Source: Nitrospiraceae bacterium | GTDB taxonomy: Bacteria; Nitrospirota; Thermodesulfovibrionia; UBA6902 | Assembly (NCBI GenBank): GCA_003599025.1 | Contig: QZIL01000058.1 | Coordinates: 1-50,768, forward strand | DNA: 50,768 bases | Reading direction: 5' to 3' | Shown here: positions 41,228 to 50,174 of the stretch, one piece after another | Layout of the letters: each line of letters starts with the position of its first letter | Numbering within the stretch: the stretch's first letter is position 1 | The notes under the pieces: model-generated | The model's input: the letters and a program-made list of their open reading frames with translations, nothing else | What the model was told of the DNA's origin: nothing | Databases searched by the model: none | Program-made: the position numbers and the translations under genes

Positions 41228-42426
41228 TGGAGAAAGCCGCGAAGCTGAATGAGGCCTTTCATAATTTCACTGAGGCATCAAAGAACTTACAGACCTACTA
41301 CGAAAAACTAAGGGAAAAGGTCCAGTATCTCACGCAGGAACTGGAACAGAAGAACATCCAGCTCAACAGGGCCGTACTGGAAGTCGGGGAATCAAAAGAT
41401 TATCTGCAGGCTGTGTTGCAGAGTATAGGTGAAGCAATAATAGTCCTTGATCAGAATGACCGCGTAACAATGCTGAACAGGGCCGCAGAGGATCTGCTCG
41501 GTTCAAACAAACAGGACCTGACTGGAATTACATTTAATGATCTTCCCTTTAATATTGAGGAAAACAGTTCAGGCACAAGACTGACTGTTAAAGGCGAAGA
41601 GTATGATGTAATAATCTCGCGATCGACTGTATCAGGGCCGGAATGTTCTGTAAGGGGCTATGTAATTTTGATCAAGGACATCACTCGGATCAAAGAACTT
41701 GAGCGTCAGCACGAAAGAAATCAGAGGCTTATATCCATGGGTGAAATGGCCGCTAAAATCGTACACGAGATACGAAGCCCCCTGTGCAGTATTGAGCTTT
41801 TCTCGACCATGCTCTCAAATGATCTCAGGGACACTGCCCATTCAGATATGGCAAACGGTATATCTACAGGGATCAAAAGCCTTAATAATATCCTTACCAA
41901 TATGCTCTTTTTTGCAAAGCCTCAGAGACCTGCCTTTACGGACGTGGAACTTGCTGATGCCATTACAGATTCAGTCAATATGCTGATGCCCCTTATACAG
42001 ATAAGAGGCATCAAACTTAATCAAAACACAACCCGTATTATAGTTCGCAGTGACATGGAACTGTTAAAGCAGGTGTTTATGAATATAATCCTGAATGCAG
42101 TGCAGGCCATGCCGGGCGGGGGCAGTCTTGAGATTGCTACGGACATAAACAATGAATATGTGACAGTTTCTGTGATTGATGACGGGGAGGGCATCAGTCC
42201 TGAGTATATTGAGAAAATATTCGACCCGTTTTTCAGTACGAAAGACAAGGGCACAGGACTGGGGCTTGCGATTGCACACAAAATTATGCAGACCCACGGC
42301 GGCTTCATACGGGCCAGTAGAAATCAGGGAAAGGGCAGTACCTTCTGTGTCTCTTTCCCGAACATCAACATTGACAAAAACAGTGACAATGTCAGTAAAA
42401 CATTTTATGAAAAAGCAGGTAAATAA
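41227..42426 (+). CDS. FlrB/FleS-like sensor histidine kinase
   Basis: A 399-residue soluble kinase without transmembrane segments. An N-terminal coiled coil (about 10-55) precedes a PAS domain (LQSIGEAIIVLDQNDRVTMLNRAAEDLLG). The H-box has phosphoacceptor H180 (AAKIVHEIRSPL), and the ATPase domain has N-box NIILNAVQAMPGG, DDGEGISPE and GTGLGLAIAHKIMQ. The GTG start follows directly on the upstream stop. With the sigma-54 activator two bases downstream and flagellar basal-body genes after that, it matches the FlrBC/FleSR systems that switch on middle flagellar genes. Confidence 0.85.
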   Translation: MEKAAKLNEAFHNFTEASKNLQTYYEKLREKVQYLTQELEQKNIQLNRAVLEVGESKDYLQAVLQSIGEAIIVLDQNDRVTMLNRAAEDLLGSNKQDLTGITFNDLPFNIEENSSGTRLTVKGEEYDVIISRSTVSGPECSVRGYVILIKDITRIKELERQHERNQRLISMGEMAAKIVHEIRSPLCSIELFSTMLSNDLRDTAHSDMANGISTGIKSLNNILTNMLFFAKPQRPAFTDVELADAITDSVNMLMPLIQIRGIKLNQNTTRIIVRSDMELLKQVFMNIILNAVQAMPGGGSLEIATDINNEYVTVSVIDDGEGISPEYIEKIFDPFFSTKDKGTGLGLAIAHKIMQTHGGFIRASRNQGKGSTFCVSFPNINIDKNSDNVSKTFYEKAGK

Positions 42427-42428
42427 TT

Positions 42429-43736
42429 ATGAATGAAAACATCAAATCAATACTTGTTGTTGACGATGACCAGCAGATGAGGGCTGCCATGAAAGAGGCA
42501 GTTGTCAGGATGGGCTATCAGTCGGTTGTTGCAGAGGACCCGGTTGAAGCACTGAAAAAGCTTGAAGACATCTCTGTCTCGATGATTATCACAGATATGA
42601 AGATGCCGAAAATGGACGGCCTTTCATTCGTGAGGGAAGCGAGAAAAAGGATCGGGAGCCTGCCTATTCTTGTGATCACCGGTTACGCTACTGTGGAAAA
42701 TGCAGTGGATGTTATGAAGGAAGGGGTATGTGACTATCTGATCAAACCCTTTTCTTTTGAGGACCTTACAAATACGATTGAAACGATTATGTCCAGGGAC
42801 AGCGTTAACAGTAAAGAGATAATAACATCCGACGAAAATATGAAGAACCTGCTGCAGCTCACCGGCAGCGTTGCAGCAAGCGATATGACAGTCCTTGTCC
42901 TTGGAGAGAGCGGAACCGGCAAGGAGGTGCTTGCGAGATATATTCACAAGTCAAGCCGGAGAAGCAGGAAGCCCCTTGTTGCAGTGAATTGTGCGGCCAT
43001 TCCGGACAATCTTCTGGAATCAGAACTCTTCGGTCATGAAAAGGGTGCCTTTACCGGCGCGGTGGAAAAAAAGGCGGGCAAATTTGAACTGGCCCATGGC
43101 GGAACTATCCTGCTTGATGAAATCGGCGAAATGACAGCGACCCTCCAGGCCAAACTCCTCCGTGTGCTGCAGGAAAAAGAAATAGACCGTATCGGTGGGA
43201 AGCAGCCGGTCCCCGTTGATGTAAGGGTCATTGCGACTACAAACAGAGATTTGCAGAAAGAGATAGAAGCGGGAAGGTTCAGGGAGGACCTGTATTTCAG
43301 GCTGAGCGTGTTCCCGATCCATATGCCACCGCTTCGCGAGAGACCGGAGGACATCAGGCTGCTCGCAGGGCATTTTGCTGAGAAGTTTTCCAGAGAGCTC
43401 AATAAAAATATTACCGGCTTTACTGAAGAAGCAGCAGATTTCCTCAGGACAAGGCGATGGAAGGGAAACATAAGGGAGCTCGAAAACGCGGTCCACAGGG
43501 CTGTACTTATTGCCCGAGGGGAATTGATTGATGTTGAGGATTTTATGCTTGAGGAAAGTGTTGCTCAGAGTGCTGCTAACGAGGGAAGCATAAAAGATAT
43601 GGAAATGGACCTGATAGCAAAAACGCTCGAGACAACAAACGGAAACAAAACCCAGGCTGCAAAGCTTCTGGGTGTCAGTGTAAGAACTATCAGGAACAAG
43701 CTTAACGGGTATGGGAAAAAATTTCCTGCTCTATGA
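42429..43736 (+). CDS. FlrC/FleR-like sigma-54-dependent response regulator
   Basis: A 435-residue activator with receiver (D56 in SMIITDMKMP), AAA+ domain (Walker A GESGTGKE, GAFTGA loop in ELFGHEKGAFTGAV) and C-terminal Fis-type helix-turn-helix (KTQAAKLLGVSVRTIRNKL). It is the presumed partner of the kinase two bases upstream. Its expected targets include the flgB promoter 200 bases downstream, where a sigma-54-like element and a pair of direct repeats are present. Confidence 0.9.
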   Translation: MNENIKSILVVDDDQQMRAAMKEAVVRMGYQSVVAEDPVEALKKLEDISVSMIITDMKMPKMDGLSFVREARKRIGSLPILVITGYATVENAVDVMKEGVCDYLIKPFSFEDLTNTIETIMSRDSVNSKEIITSDENMKNLLQLTGSVAASDMTVLVLGESGTGKEVLARYIHKSSRRSRKPLVAVNCAAIPDNLLESELFGHEKGAFTGAVEKKAGKFELAHGGTILLDEIGEMTATLQAKLLRVLQEKEIDRIGGKQPVPVDVRVIATTNRDLQKEIEAGRFREDLYFRLSVFPIHMPPLRERPEDIRLLAGHFAEKFSRELNKNITGFTEEAADFLRTRRWKGNIRELENAVHRAVLIARGELIDVEDFMLEESVAQSAANEGSIKDMEMDLIAKTLETTNGNKTQAAKLLGVSVRTIRNKLNGYGKKFPAL

Positions 43737-43805
43737 AAAAAAGGCACTGTCAAAAAACAGACGCTATCTTGCTGTGCATAACTCCCGGCATAAGGTACAG
43801 AGCGG

Positions 43806-43843
43806 ACATGCCAAAATCAAAACACCCGGGCTCACATGCCAAA
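43806..43843 (+). promoter_or_regulatory. pair of ACATGCCAAA direct repeats upstream of flgB
   Basis: ACATGCCAAA occurs at 43806-43815 and 43834-43843, 28 bp apart, about 95-130 bases before the sigma-54-like element at 43937. This is the usual position of an activator site. Confidence 0.4.
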
Positions 43844-43936
43844 TTGTTAAATCATTCAAGGAGTTTGCTTGTGATTGTTAGATGGGTAATTGTTTTTTTA
43901 GGTGTTGATATATGTAGTTGCAAGTCATCTTTATCA

Positions 43937-43952
43937 TGGCATGGTTTTTGAT
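43937..43952 (+). promoter_or_regulatory. sigma-54-like promoter of the flgB operon
   Basis: TGGCATGGTTTTTGAT matches the sigma-54 consensus with correct spacing, but the -12 reads GA in place of GC. The start would be near 43963, giving a leader of about 28 nt with AGGAGAA before flgB. Confidence 0.55.
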
Positions 43953-43990
43953 ATATAAGAGAAGTATAGCGTATACAGGAGAATAACGGG

Positions 43991-44359
43991 ATGGATAAAA
44001 GCTTCGGGATTTTACAAAAAATAATCCAGTCATCCAATGAAAGGCATAAAGTCATAGCCTCAAATATTGCCAATTCAGATACCCCGGGTTACAAGGCCAA
44101 AGACGTTAAATTTACCGGTGTGCTTAACAATGAGGTCAAGTTGTTAACTACAGACCCTAAACACATGAAAAGTAAAAACGGTGGCAAATCAGGTGGTGAG
44201 ATAATTACCGAAAATGATCTGACCTGGGGTGACCGCAACAATGTAGAGCTTGATGTTGAGGTCGCCAAGATGACGGAAAATTCCCTGAGACACGATGCAG
44301 CGATAAGAATATTGAATTCAAAAATCAAAATGTTCAGGAACGCGATAAGCAGGAGGTAA
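43991..44359 (+). CDS. flgB: flagellar basal-body rod protein FlgB
   Basis: A 122-residue proximal rod protein. The N-terminal rod motif RHKVIASNIANSDTPGYKAKDVKF and C-terminal helix ENSLRHDAAIRILNSKIKMFRNAI are typical. It is exported by the flagellar type III system without a cleaved signal. It is the first gene of the flgB-to-motE operon and starts after a GGAG site. Confidence 0.95.
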   Translation: MDKSFGILQKIIQSSNERHKVIASNIANSDTPGYKAKDVKFTGVLNNEVKLLTTDPKHMKSKNGGKSGGEIITENDLTWGDRNNVELDVEVAKMTENSLRHDAAIRILNSKIKMFRNAISRR

Positions 44360-44362
44360 TTT

Positions 44363-44767
44363 ATGGATATATTCAAGGTGAATTCATCCGCGCTTGAGTC
44401 CCAGAGGGTCAGGATGAATACGATAGCCTCTAACATGGCCAATGCGCAGACAACAAGAACAGAAAATGGCGGGCCCTATGTGAAAAAAGACGTTGTGTTT
44501 TCTACAATGCCGGTCAAGGCAAATGCTGATCGCACTCTTAATGGAGTCAAGGTGTCAGGCATTGTCGAAGATACAAAACCGCCGATTGTCGTTTATGATC
44601 CGGGACATCCGGACGCTGATGAAAACGGGAATGTGTCAATGCCGAATATAAATGTAATTGAAGAAATGGTCAACATGATGATGGCATTCAGGGCATATGA
44701 AGCCAACGTCAGGGCCTTTAATACGTCAAAGGGCATGTATCAGAAGGCCCTTGAACTCGGGAGGTAA
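44363..44767 (+). CDS. flgC: flagellar basal-body rod protein FlgC
   Basis: A 134-residue proximal rod protein. It has the rod N-terminus (SALESQRVRMNTIASNMANAQT), the PYVKKDVVF segment, and the conserved C-terminal NVIEEMVNMMMAFRAYEANVRAFN helix. It lies three bases after flgB and two before fliE. Confidence 0.95.
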   Translation: MDIFKVNSSALESQRVRMNTIASNMANAQTTRTENGGPYVKKDVVFSTMPVKANADRTLNGVKVSGIVEDTKPPIVVYDPGHPDADENGNVSMPNINVIEEMVNMMMAFRAYEANVRAFNTSKGMYQKALELGR

Positions 44768-44769
44768 AT

Positions 44770-45069
44770 ATGGCAGATCTGCCCATTAAAGATATAGGCA
44801 GTAAAATAGGTGCTGGTGAAGGTCTACAGCCAAATCCACTTAAGAATGAACCGGGGTCCAGTTTTGATGCGGTTATAAGTGAAGCGCTCGGCAAGGTCTC
44901 GCAGGTGCAGAAAGATGTGGAAACTGCAGTGAACGAGCTCGCTGCAGGCGGAGACATTACTGATGCAGTTCTGGCAATAGAAAAGGCGGACATGTCATTT
45001 CAGCTGATGGTGGAAATAAGGAACAAACTAATAACCACCTATGAAGAAGTGATGAAGATGCCGGTTTAA
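44770..45069 (+). CDS. fliE: flagellar hook-basal body protein FliE
   Basis: A 99-residue adaptor that joins the MS ring (FliF) to the rod. The C-terminal helices (AVLAIEKADMSFQLMVEIRNKLITTYEEVMKMPV, quoted here as two parts AVLAIEKADMSFQLMV and EIRNKLITTYEEVMKM) are highly characteristic. It is followed by the only sizeable gap in the operon (91 bp). Confidence 0.93.
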   Translation: MADLPIKDIGSKIGAGEGLQPNPLKNEPGSSFDAVISEALGKVSQVQKDVETAVNELAAGGDITDAVLAIEKADMSFQLMVEIRNKLITTYEEVMKMPV

Positions 45070-45070
45070 A

Positions 45071-45140
45071 AAAGCAAGTAGGAAGATGGAAGAAAGAAGT
45101 AGGAAGTAAAAAAACTGAGAACTGATAACTGATACTGACA
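45071..45140. repeat. low-complexity spacer between fliE and fliF
   Basis: A purine-rich stretch with AAGTAGGAAG twice (45076-45085 and 45097-45106), then short repeats of AACTGATA. It has no ORF. It resembles small simple repeats common between genes and may simply be filler. Confidence 0.4.
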
Positions 45141-45160
45141 CTATCCAGGAAGGGAATTGA

Positions 45161-46708
45161 ATGGCTGCTATCGACAATATCATCGGACAAATAAAGGCCA
45201 TGCCTGATGGCAAGAAGGTCGCTTTACTGGGAGTCTTAATAGCGAGCATTGCCAGTATATTCCTTTTGAGTGCGTGGATTCAGAAGGCTGATTACCAGGT
45301 CCTGTTTTCCGGGCTTTCAGAGGATGATGCCGGAAGGATCGTACAGGAATTAAAGGACAAGAAGGTTGATTATCAGCTGAGCAATTCCGGCACTGTAATG
45401 GTCCCTTCAGACAAGGTCTATGACCTCAGGCTTCAGCTTGCCTCACAGGGACTCCCCCAGGGCGGGGGCGTCGGCTTTGAGATTTTTGACAACACAAGCT
45501 TTACTACCAGTGAATTTGTACAGAAGCTTAATTACAGAAGGGGCCTTGAAGGTGAACTGGCGAGGACCATCAAATCGATGTCGGGAGTGCAGAAGGGCAG
45601 GGTGCATCTCGTGATACCGGACAAGACCCTGTTTGCATTTCAGGAGAGCAAACCAAAGACGTCGGCAGCAGTATTTGTCACCCTGCAAAACGGAAGGAAA
45701 CTCGACAGGGCCGAGGTGGAGTCAATAGTGCACCTGGTGGCAAGCAGTGTCGAGGACCTGGGAGCCGACAATATTACAGTTATTGACAACAAGGGGAACC
45801 TTCTTACTAAACCCTCGGATGACAGCATAATGAGTATGTCAGGATCGCAGATGGAATTTCAGCATAACTATGAGCAGAACCTGATATCCCAGATTGTAAG
45901 CATACTTGAACCCGTTGCAGGGAGAGGCAAAGTCAATGCAAGGGTATCAGCGGCATTTGATTTTACCAGAAGCGAAAGGACAGAGGAGAAGTTTGATCCG
46001 GAAGGAGTGGTGGTAAGGAGTGAACAGAAGAGCACTGAAAAGAGCACTTCCGGCGGCGGCGGCGGAGTGCCCGGTGTTGCATCAAATCTCCCTGGAGGCG
46101 GTGCCCAGCCGGCGGCTTCAATGATGGGGCAGTCCCAGAAGCAGGACGAGATGATCAATTATGAAACCAGTAAAACAGTAACGCGTGTAATCCAGTCTCC
46201 TGTCAGTCTCGAGAGATTAAGCGTTGCCATTATAATTGACGGCATACTTGCTTCACAGAAGGGGACGAGCGAAAATGCGGACAAATATACCGTGCGTTCT
46301 GATGAGGACCTGAAATACTATGAAGACATCGTGAAAAAGACTATCGGCTTCAGTGGGGAAAGGGGAGATGAAATTAGTGTGAATATCATGCCGTTTAATG
46401 GAATAGAAACAGCGGAACTGCCGGATGAAGGCAGGGATTATATGCCTATAGTCATGAGCGTACTTAAATATCTGGTCCCGGGGATAGTAGTTCTTGTGTT
46501 TTTCCTGGTAGTAGTACGTCCTCTGGTTGCATCTCTTTCAAGATCTATACCCCAGGCAGCCGGCAAGGTCAGTCTCTCTGAGGAACAGGCCATGCTGGAA
46601 TCTTCTCTGCAGGCCAAGGAAATTCCTCTTGAGAAACAGGTCATTGACTGGGCAAATACAAATCCGCAGCAGGCGGCAGGACTGGTGAAAGGCTGGCTGG
46701 AGGAATAG
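45161..46708 (+). CDS. fliF: flagellar MS-ring protein FliF
   Basis: A 515-residue inner-membrane protein forming the MS ring. Transmembrane segments lie at about 23-43 (ALLGVLIASIASIFLLSAW) and about 437-457 (LVPGIVVLVFFLVVVRPLV). Between them are the ring-building motifs (YQVLFSGLSEDDAGRIV, RRGLEGELARTIKSM, ARVHLVIPDK-like GRVHLVIPDKTLF). A Gly-rich loop (about 290-305) lies in the periplasmic region. The C-terminal 30 residues form the FliG-binding tail. GGAAGGG precedes the start. Confidence 0.95.
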   Translation: MAAIDNIIGQIKAMPDGKKVALLGVLIASIASIFLLSAWIQKADYQVLFSGLSEDDAGRIVQELKDKKVDYQLSNSGTVMVPSDKVYDLRLQLASQGLPQGGGVGFEIFDNTSFTTSEFVQKLNYRRGLEGELARTIKSMSGVQKGRVHLVIPDKTLFAFQESKPKTSAAVFVTLQNGRKLDRAEVESIVHLVASSVEDLGADNITVIDNKGNLLTKPSDDSIMSMSGSQMEFQHNYEQNLISQIVSILEPVAGRGKVNARVSAAFDFTRSERTEEKFDPEGVVVRSEQKSTEKSTSGGGGGVPGVASNLPGGGAQPAASMMGQSQKQDEMINYETSKTVTRVIQSPVSLERLSVAIIIDGILASQKGTSENADKYTVRSDEDLKYYEDIVKKTIGFSGERGDEISVNIMPFNGIETAELPDEGRDYMPIVMSVLKYLVPGIVVLVFFLVVVRPLVASLSRSIPQAAGKVSLSEEQAMLESSLQAKEIPLEKQVIDWANTNPQQAAGLVKGWLEE

Positions 46709-46711
46709 CGG

Positions 46712-47698
46712 ATGGCGATGAATGGATATGAAAAAGCGGCCATTTTTCTGAGTTCTGTCGGAGAGGACGTAGCAGCACAGATATTAAAAGACCTCAACCC
46801 TCAGGACATCGGCAAGATATCGTCATATATGGCAAGATCCAGAAAGAAGGATACTGTTAAGCTTGAGAGTGTCATGACTGAAATAATGGAAAAGGTCAAG
46901 GGCGGTGAAATAGGTGTGGGGGGAGAAGATTATGTGAAAAAGCTACTCACAAAAGGGCTCGGTGGCGATGATGCTGAGAAGATAATGGAGATGGTTTCTA
47001 AGGAGAGCCCGCTTGAGTCCCTTAAATGGGTCAATCCCAAGACATTGTCCAGCTTTCTGACCTCGGAGCATCCCCAGACAATTGCCCTGATATTATGTCT
47101 TCTTGAGTCCGAACAGGCAGCTGAGGTCATGAGTGCTCTGCCGGAACATATACGGGGCGATGTGGCCATGAGGGTGGCATCCACAGAAAGGATACCTGAC
47201 AGCGCGCTCGAAGAAATAGAAGTAGTCCTTAAGGGACAGCTGGACATGGGAAAGGGGAGGACCGGAAAGTCATTTCAGGGCACAAAGGTAATCGCTGAGA
47301 TACTTAATCAGTGTGAAAGAAGCACGGAACAGAGCATCCTTGAGAAAATAGAAGGCCAGAATGAAACACTCGCAGAGTCCATAAGGGAGCTCATGCTTGT
47401 ATTTGATGACCTTGAGAAGATCGATGACAGGGGAATCCAGCTGATACTGAAAGAACTCAGCTCGGAAGACCTGTCCCTTGCCCTTAAGACAGCATCAGAT
47501 GCATTCAAACAGAAGATATTCAAGAATATGTCCCAGAGGGCAGTTCAGATATTAAAAGAAGAAATGGAGACAAGGGGCCCTGTAAAAGTGTCGGATGTCG
47601 AGGCAGCACAGCAGAATATTGTCAGGGTCGCCAGAAAGCTTGACGAAGAAGGCAAGATTGTTATAGCCGGCAGGGGAGGGGAGGAACTCGTTGTTTAA
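46712..47698 (+). CDS. fliG: flagellar motor switch protein FliG
   Basis: A 328-residue rotor protein that couples the motor switch to torque. Its three armadillo-like domains are visible: GYEKAAIFLSSVGEDVAAQIL at the N-terminus, EHPQTIALILCLLESEQAAEV in the middle, and the torque helix region LMLVFDDLEKIDDRGIQLIL near the C-terminus, with charged residues that face the stator. It starts three bases after fliF. Its end overlaps the fliH start by eight bases. Confidence 0.95.
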   Translation: MAMNGYEKAAIFLSSVGEDVAAQILKDLNPQDIGKISSYMARSRKKDTVKLESVMTEIMEKVKGGEIGVGGEDYVKKLLTKGLGGDDAEKIMEMVSKESPLESLKWVNPKTLSSFLTSEHPQTIALILCLLESEQAAEVMSALPEHIRGDVAMRVASTERIPDSALEEIEVVLKGQLDMGKGRTGKSFQGTKVIAEILNQCERSTEQSILEKIEGQNETLAESIRELMLVFDDLEKIDDRGIQLILKELSSEDLSLALKTASDAFKQKIFKNMSQRAVQILKEEMETRGPVKVSDVEAAQQNIVRVARKLDEEGKIVIAGRGGEELVV

Positions 47699-48416
47699 AG
47701 CCAGAATTATTGATGACTGTGATGCATCTCCATATTGCATGCCGGCCCTGGAAGATGACAGTCTTCCCAGAAGAAAAGAAGATATTATTAAGGAAATCGA
47801 AGAAACCCAGAGAAGGGCCTATGAGGAGGGCTTCGCATCAGGTGAAAAGGCGGGCTTTGCTGACGGAGTGCAGAAAGCTGAGATCCTGGTGGAGAGGCTT
47901 GAGTCAATTATAAATGATGTAGCGGTTTTCAAGGAAAACCTGGTCAGGGAGATGGAGAAGCAGGTAGTTGATTTTGCTGTTGCAATGGCACGCAAAATAA
48001 TAATTGATGAGATCAGCTCTAATCCTGAAATTATAGTAACAGTAGTAAAGGAGGCCCTGAAGAGATTGCAGAGGATGGGGACTATTACAATAAAGATCAA
48101 CCCGTCACTTTATGATCTGTTCATGCAGAATAAGCCGGAGTTGATTGAAATACATGAAGACATCATATTTGACGTCAGTTCCAATGTTTCTCTTACCGGA
48201 CCTCTTGTCATCAGTCAGACTGAGGAGGTGGTAACAGATATTGAAGCTCTTATAGCCAATGTTACTCATGACATTAATATGCTGAAGGCAGTTAAGACAG
48301 AACAAAGAATACAAAACCCGGAATTGCGATTGCAAAACACAGAGAGTACTCAGGATGAACCTGGACTGCCCCCTGAGATTGCGGCACGTGCCGGAGAAGA
48401 GGGGCGGATATCATGA
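47691..48416 (+). CDS. fliH: flagellar assembly protein FliH
   Basis: A 241-residue regulator of the FliI ATPase. Residues about 35-110 are a coiled coil with the typical GxxxG-like run (AYEEGFASGEKAGFADGVQKA). The C-terminal half is the FliH/HrpE-like domain (VDFAVAMARKIIIDEI, VKEALKRL, VSLTGPLVISQ). The start is a TTG inside the fliG 3-prime end, supported by GGAGG six bases upstream. It ends with an ATGA overlap into fliI. Confidence 0.9.
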   Translation: MFKARIIDDCDASPYCMPALEDDSLPRRKEDIIKEIEETQRRAYEEGFASGEKAGFADGVQKAEILVERLESIINDVAVFKENLVREMEKQVVDFAVAMARKIIIDEISSNPEIIVTVVKEALKRLQRMGTITIKINPSLYDLFMQNKPELIEIHEDIIFDVSSNVSLTGPLVISQTEEVVTDIEALIANVTHDINMLKAVKTEQRIQNPELRLQNTESTQDEPGLPPEIAARAGEEGRIS

Positions 48417-49744
48417 TGAACATTGATCTTGCCCCATATATTAATGCTGTCAACGGCTCAGACCACTTAAAAGTGTATGGACGTATTGTTGAGATAACGG
48501 GGCTTACTATCAGGGCGACCGGTCTTGACGTGAGTATAGGAGAGGCCTGCAAGATTTATTCAGACAGCGCATCTCCCATAGATGCTGAAGTGGTTGGTTT
48601 CAAAGAGGGGAAGGTCATACTTATGGCAACTGGTGAGGTGTCAGGCATACGGCATGGAAGCAGGGTATTGCCACTGGGCAAAAATATCACCGTACGAGTA
48701 AGTAATGCGCTCGTAGGCAGGGTCATTGATGCTGCAGGTAATCCAATTGACAATCATGGCCCGATTGACGGGATAGATTATTCCCTTTTCTCGCATTCTC
48801 CTAATCCATTAACGAGACAGAGGATTTTTGAGCCTCTTGATATAGGCATAAGGGCCATTAACGGTTTGTTGACGTGCGGCAAGGGTCAGAGAATAGGTAT
48901 CATGGCTGGCTCCGGCGTTGGCAAGAGTGTTTTGCTTGGAATGATTGCCAAATATTCTGAGGCGGACATCAATGTAATAGCCCTGATCGGTGAACGAAGC
49001 CGTGAAGTAAGGGAATTTGTTGAAAAGAACCTTGGTGAAGATGGTCTGAAGAAATCCATTATTGTGGTATCTACGTCAGACCAGGCCCCGCTGGCAAAGG
49101 TAAGGGGCGCCTTTACCGCAACTGCGATAGCAGAGTATTTCAGGGAGCGCGGGAAGAACGTCCTGCTCCTGATGGATTCATTGACTCGGGTAGCAATGGC
49201 ACAAAGAGAAATCGGCCTCGCTGTTGGAGAGCCTCCGACTACAAGGGGCTATACCCCGTCGGTATTTGCCCTCCTGCCCAAGCTTCTTGAAAGGGTCGGG
49301 ACCTCGGAGAATGAAGGCAGTATAACCGGTCTGTACACAGTGCTTGTAGAAGGGGATGATATGCTGGAGCCTGTTGCCGACATGTCGAGATCTATACTGG
49401 ACGGACATATCGTGCTGTCAAGGGAACTTTCAATGGAAAACCACTACCCTTCCATTGATGTGCTGCAGTCAATCAGCAGGGTCATGCCGCATGTAATAGA
49501 TAAAAGGCACAGGGAATATGCAGCAAGGTTTATAGAGGTGCTTTCCACGTACAGAAAGTTTGAGGACATGATCAATCTCGGAGCATATAAACAGGGCTCA
49601 AATTTCAAGGTTGATTATGCGATAAAAATAATTGATCGGTTAAGAAGTTATCTGAGACAGGACATGAATGACCTGGTGGATTACACGGACAGTATGCAGG
49701 GTCTGTATTCAATATTTGATGAAATGGAGAAAGGCAATGCGTAA
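48413..49744 (+). CDS. fliI: flagellum-specific ATPase FliI
   Basis: A 443-residue ATPase that energises export of flagellar subunits, related to F1-beta. Walker A is AGSGVGKS (165-172), and Walker B lies in NVLLLMDSLTRVAMAQREIGLA. PLDIGIRAINGLLTCGKGQR and GEPPTTRGYTPSVFALLPKLLERVG are diagnostic. It overlaps fliH (ATGA) and fliJ (eight bases). Confidence 0.95.
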   Translation: MMNIDLAPYINAVNGSDHLKVYGRIVEITGLTIRATGLDVSIGEACKIYSDSASPIDAEVVGFKEGKVILMATGEVSGIRHGSRVLPLGKNITVRVSNALVGRVIDAAGNPIDNHGPIDGIDYSLFSHSPNPLTRQRIFEPLDIGIRAINGLLTCGKGQRIGIMAGSGVGKSVLLGMIAKYSEADINVIALIGERSREVREFVEKNLGEDGLKKSIIVVSTSDQAPLAKVRGAFTATAIAEYFRERGKNVLLLMDSLTRVAMAQREIGLAVGEPPTTRGYTPSVFALLPKLLERVGTSENEGSITGLYTVLVEGDDMLEPVADMSRSILDGHIVLSRELSMENHYPSIDVLQSISRVMPHVIDKRHREYAARFIEVLSTYRKFEDMINLGAYKQGSNFKVDYAIKIIDRLRSYLRQDMNDLVDYTDSMQGLYSIFDEMEKGNA

Positions 49745-50174
49745 GAACAGGACCATATCAAAGCTGCTTAAATTAAAAGACAGCAAAAAAAAAGAAATAG
49801 AAATAGAGGTAAAAAAAGCGGCCGACAGAGTTGATCAGGAGAAATCCAAACTCAACAGTCTTGAAAAAGACTTCACTGACACTCTCGGTTTATTCAACGA
49901 AAAAAACTTTGAGGGCTCCATGGACATAAATAATATCAATTCGTACTATGATTTTTTTTCACGCATTAACGGGAAGATAGATGAACAGAAGAAAATACAT
50001 GATCATCATAAAAACGAACTGAAATCTTTAAAAAACTACCTTGTTGAGGCACATAAAGACAAGAGGGTTTTTGAGATATTAAATGAGAAGGCCATCAAGC
50101 AGGACCTTAAAGAGAAAGTTTCATCGGAACAGAAGGATGCTGATTTTTACGCCATCTCCAGGAGGTCAAAATGA
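49737..50174 (+). CDS. fliJ: flagellar export chaperone FliJ
   Basis: A 145-residue, almost wholly coiled-coil, charged protein in the standard fliJ position after fliI. FliJ links FliI to the export gate and recycles chaperones; it is recognised here mostly by position, size and structure (LLKLKDSKKKEIEIEVKKA at the N-terminus, KDADFYAISRRS at the end). I place the start at 49737 (MRKNRTISK), with GGAGAAAGG upstream. A longer reading inside fliI is not supported. Confidence 0.85.
   Translation: MRKNRTISKLLKLKDSKKKEIEIEVKKAADRVDQEKSKLNSLEKDFTDTLGLFNEKNFEGSMDINNINSYYDFFSRINGKIDEQKKIHDHHKNELKSLKNYLVEAHKDKRVFEILNEKAIKQDLKEKVSSEQKDADFYAISRRSK

Noticed and set aside
43020-43496. Minus-strand ORF antisense to the FlrC-like activator gene
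   Set aside because: It lies wholly inside conserved AAA+ coding sequence, and no start signal supports it.
43733-43951. Plus-strand ORF of 72 codons between the FlrC-like gene and flgB
   Set aside because: It overlaps the sigma-54-like element and the direct repeats, has no ribosome-binding site and its translation looks like no protein.
49668-49736. Longer start for fliJ inside fliI
   Set aside because: The extra residues (Trp/Cys-rich) are a shadow of fliI, and a good ribosome-binding site lies just before the ATG at 49737.
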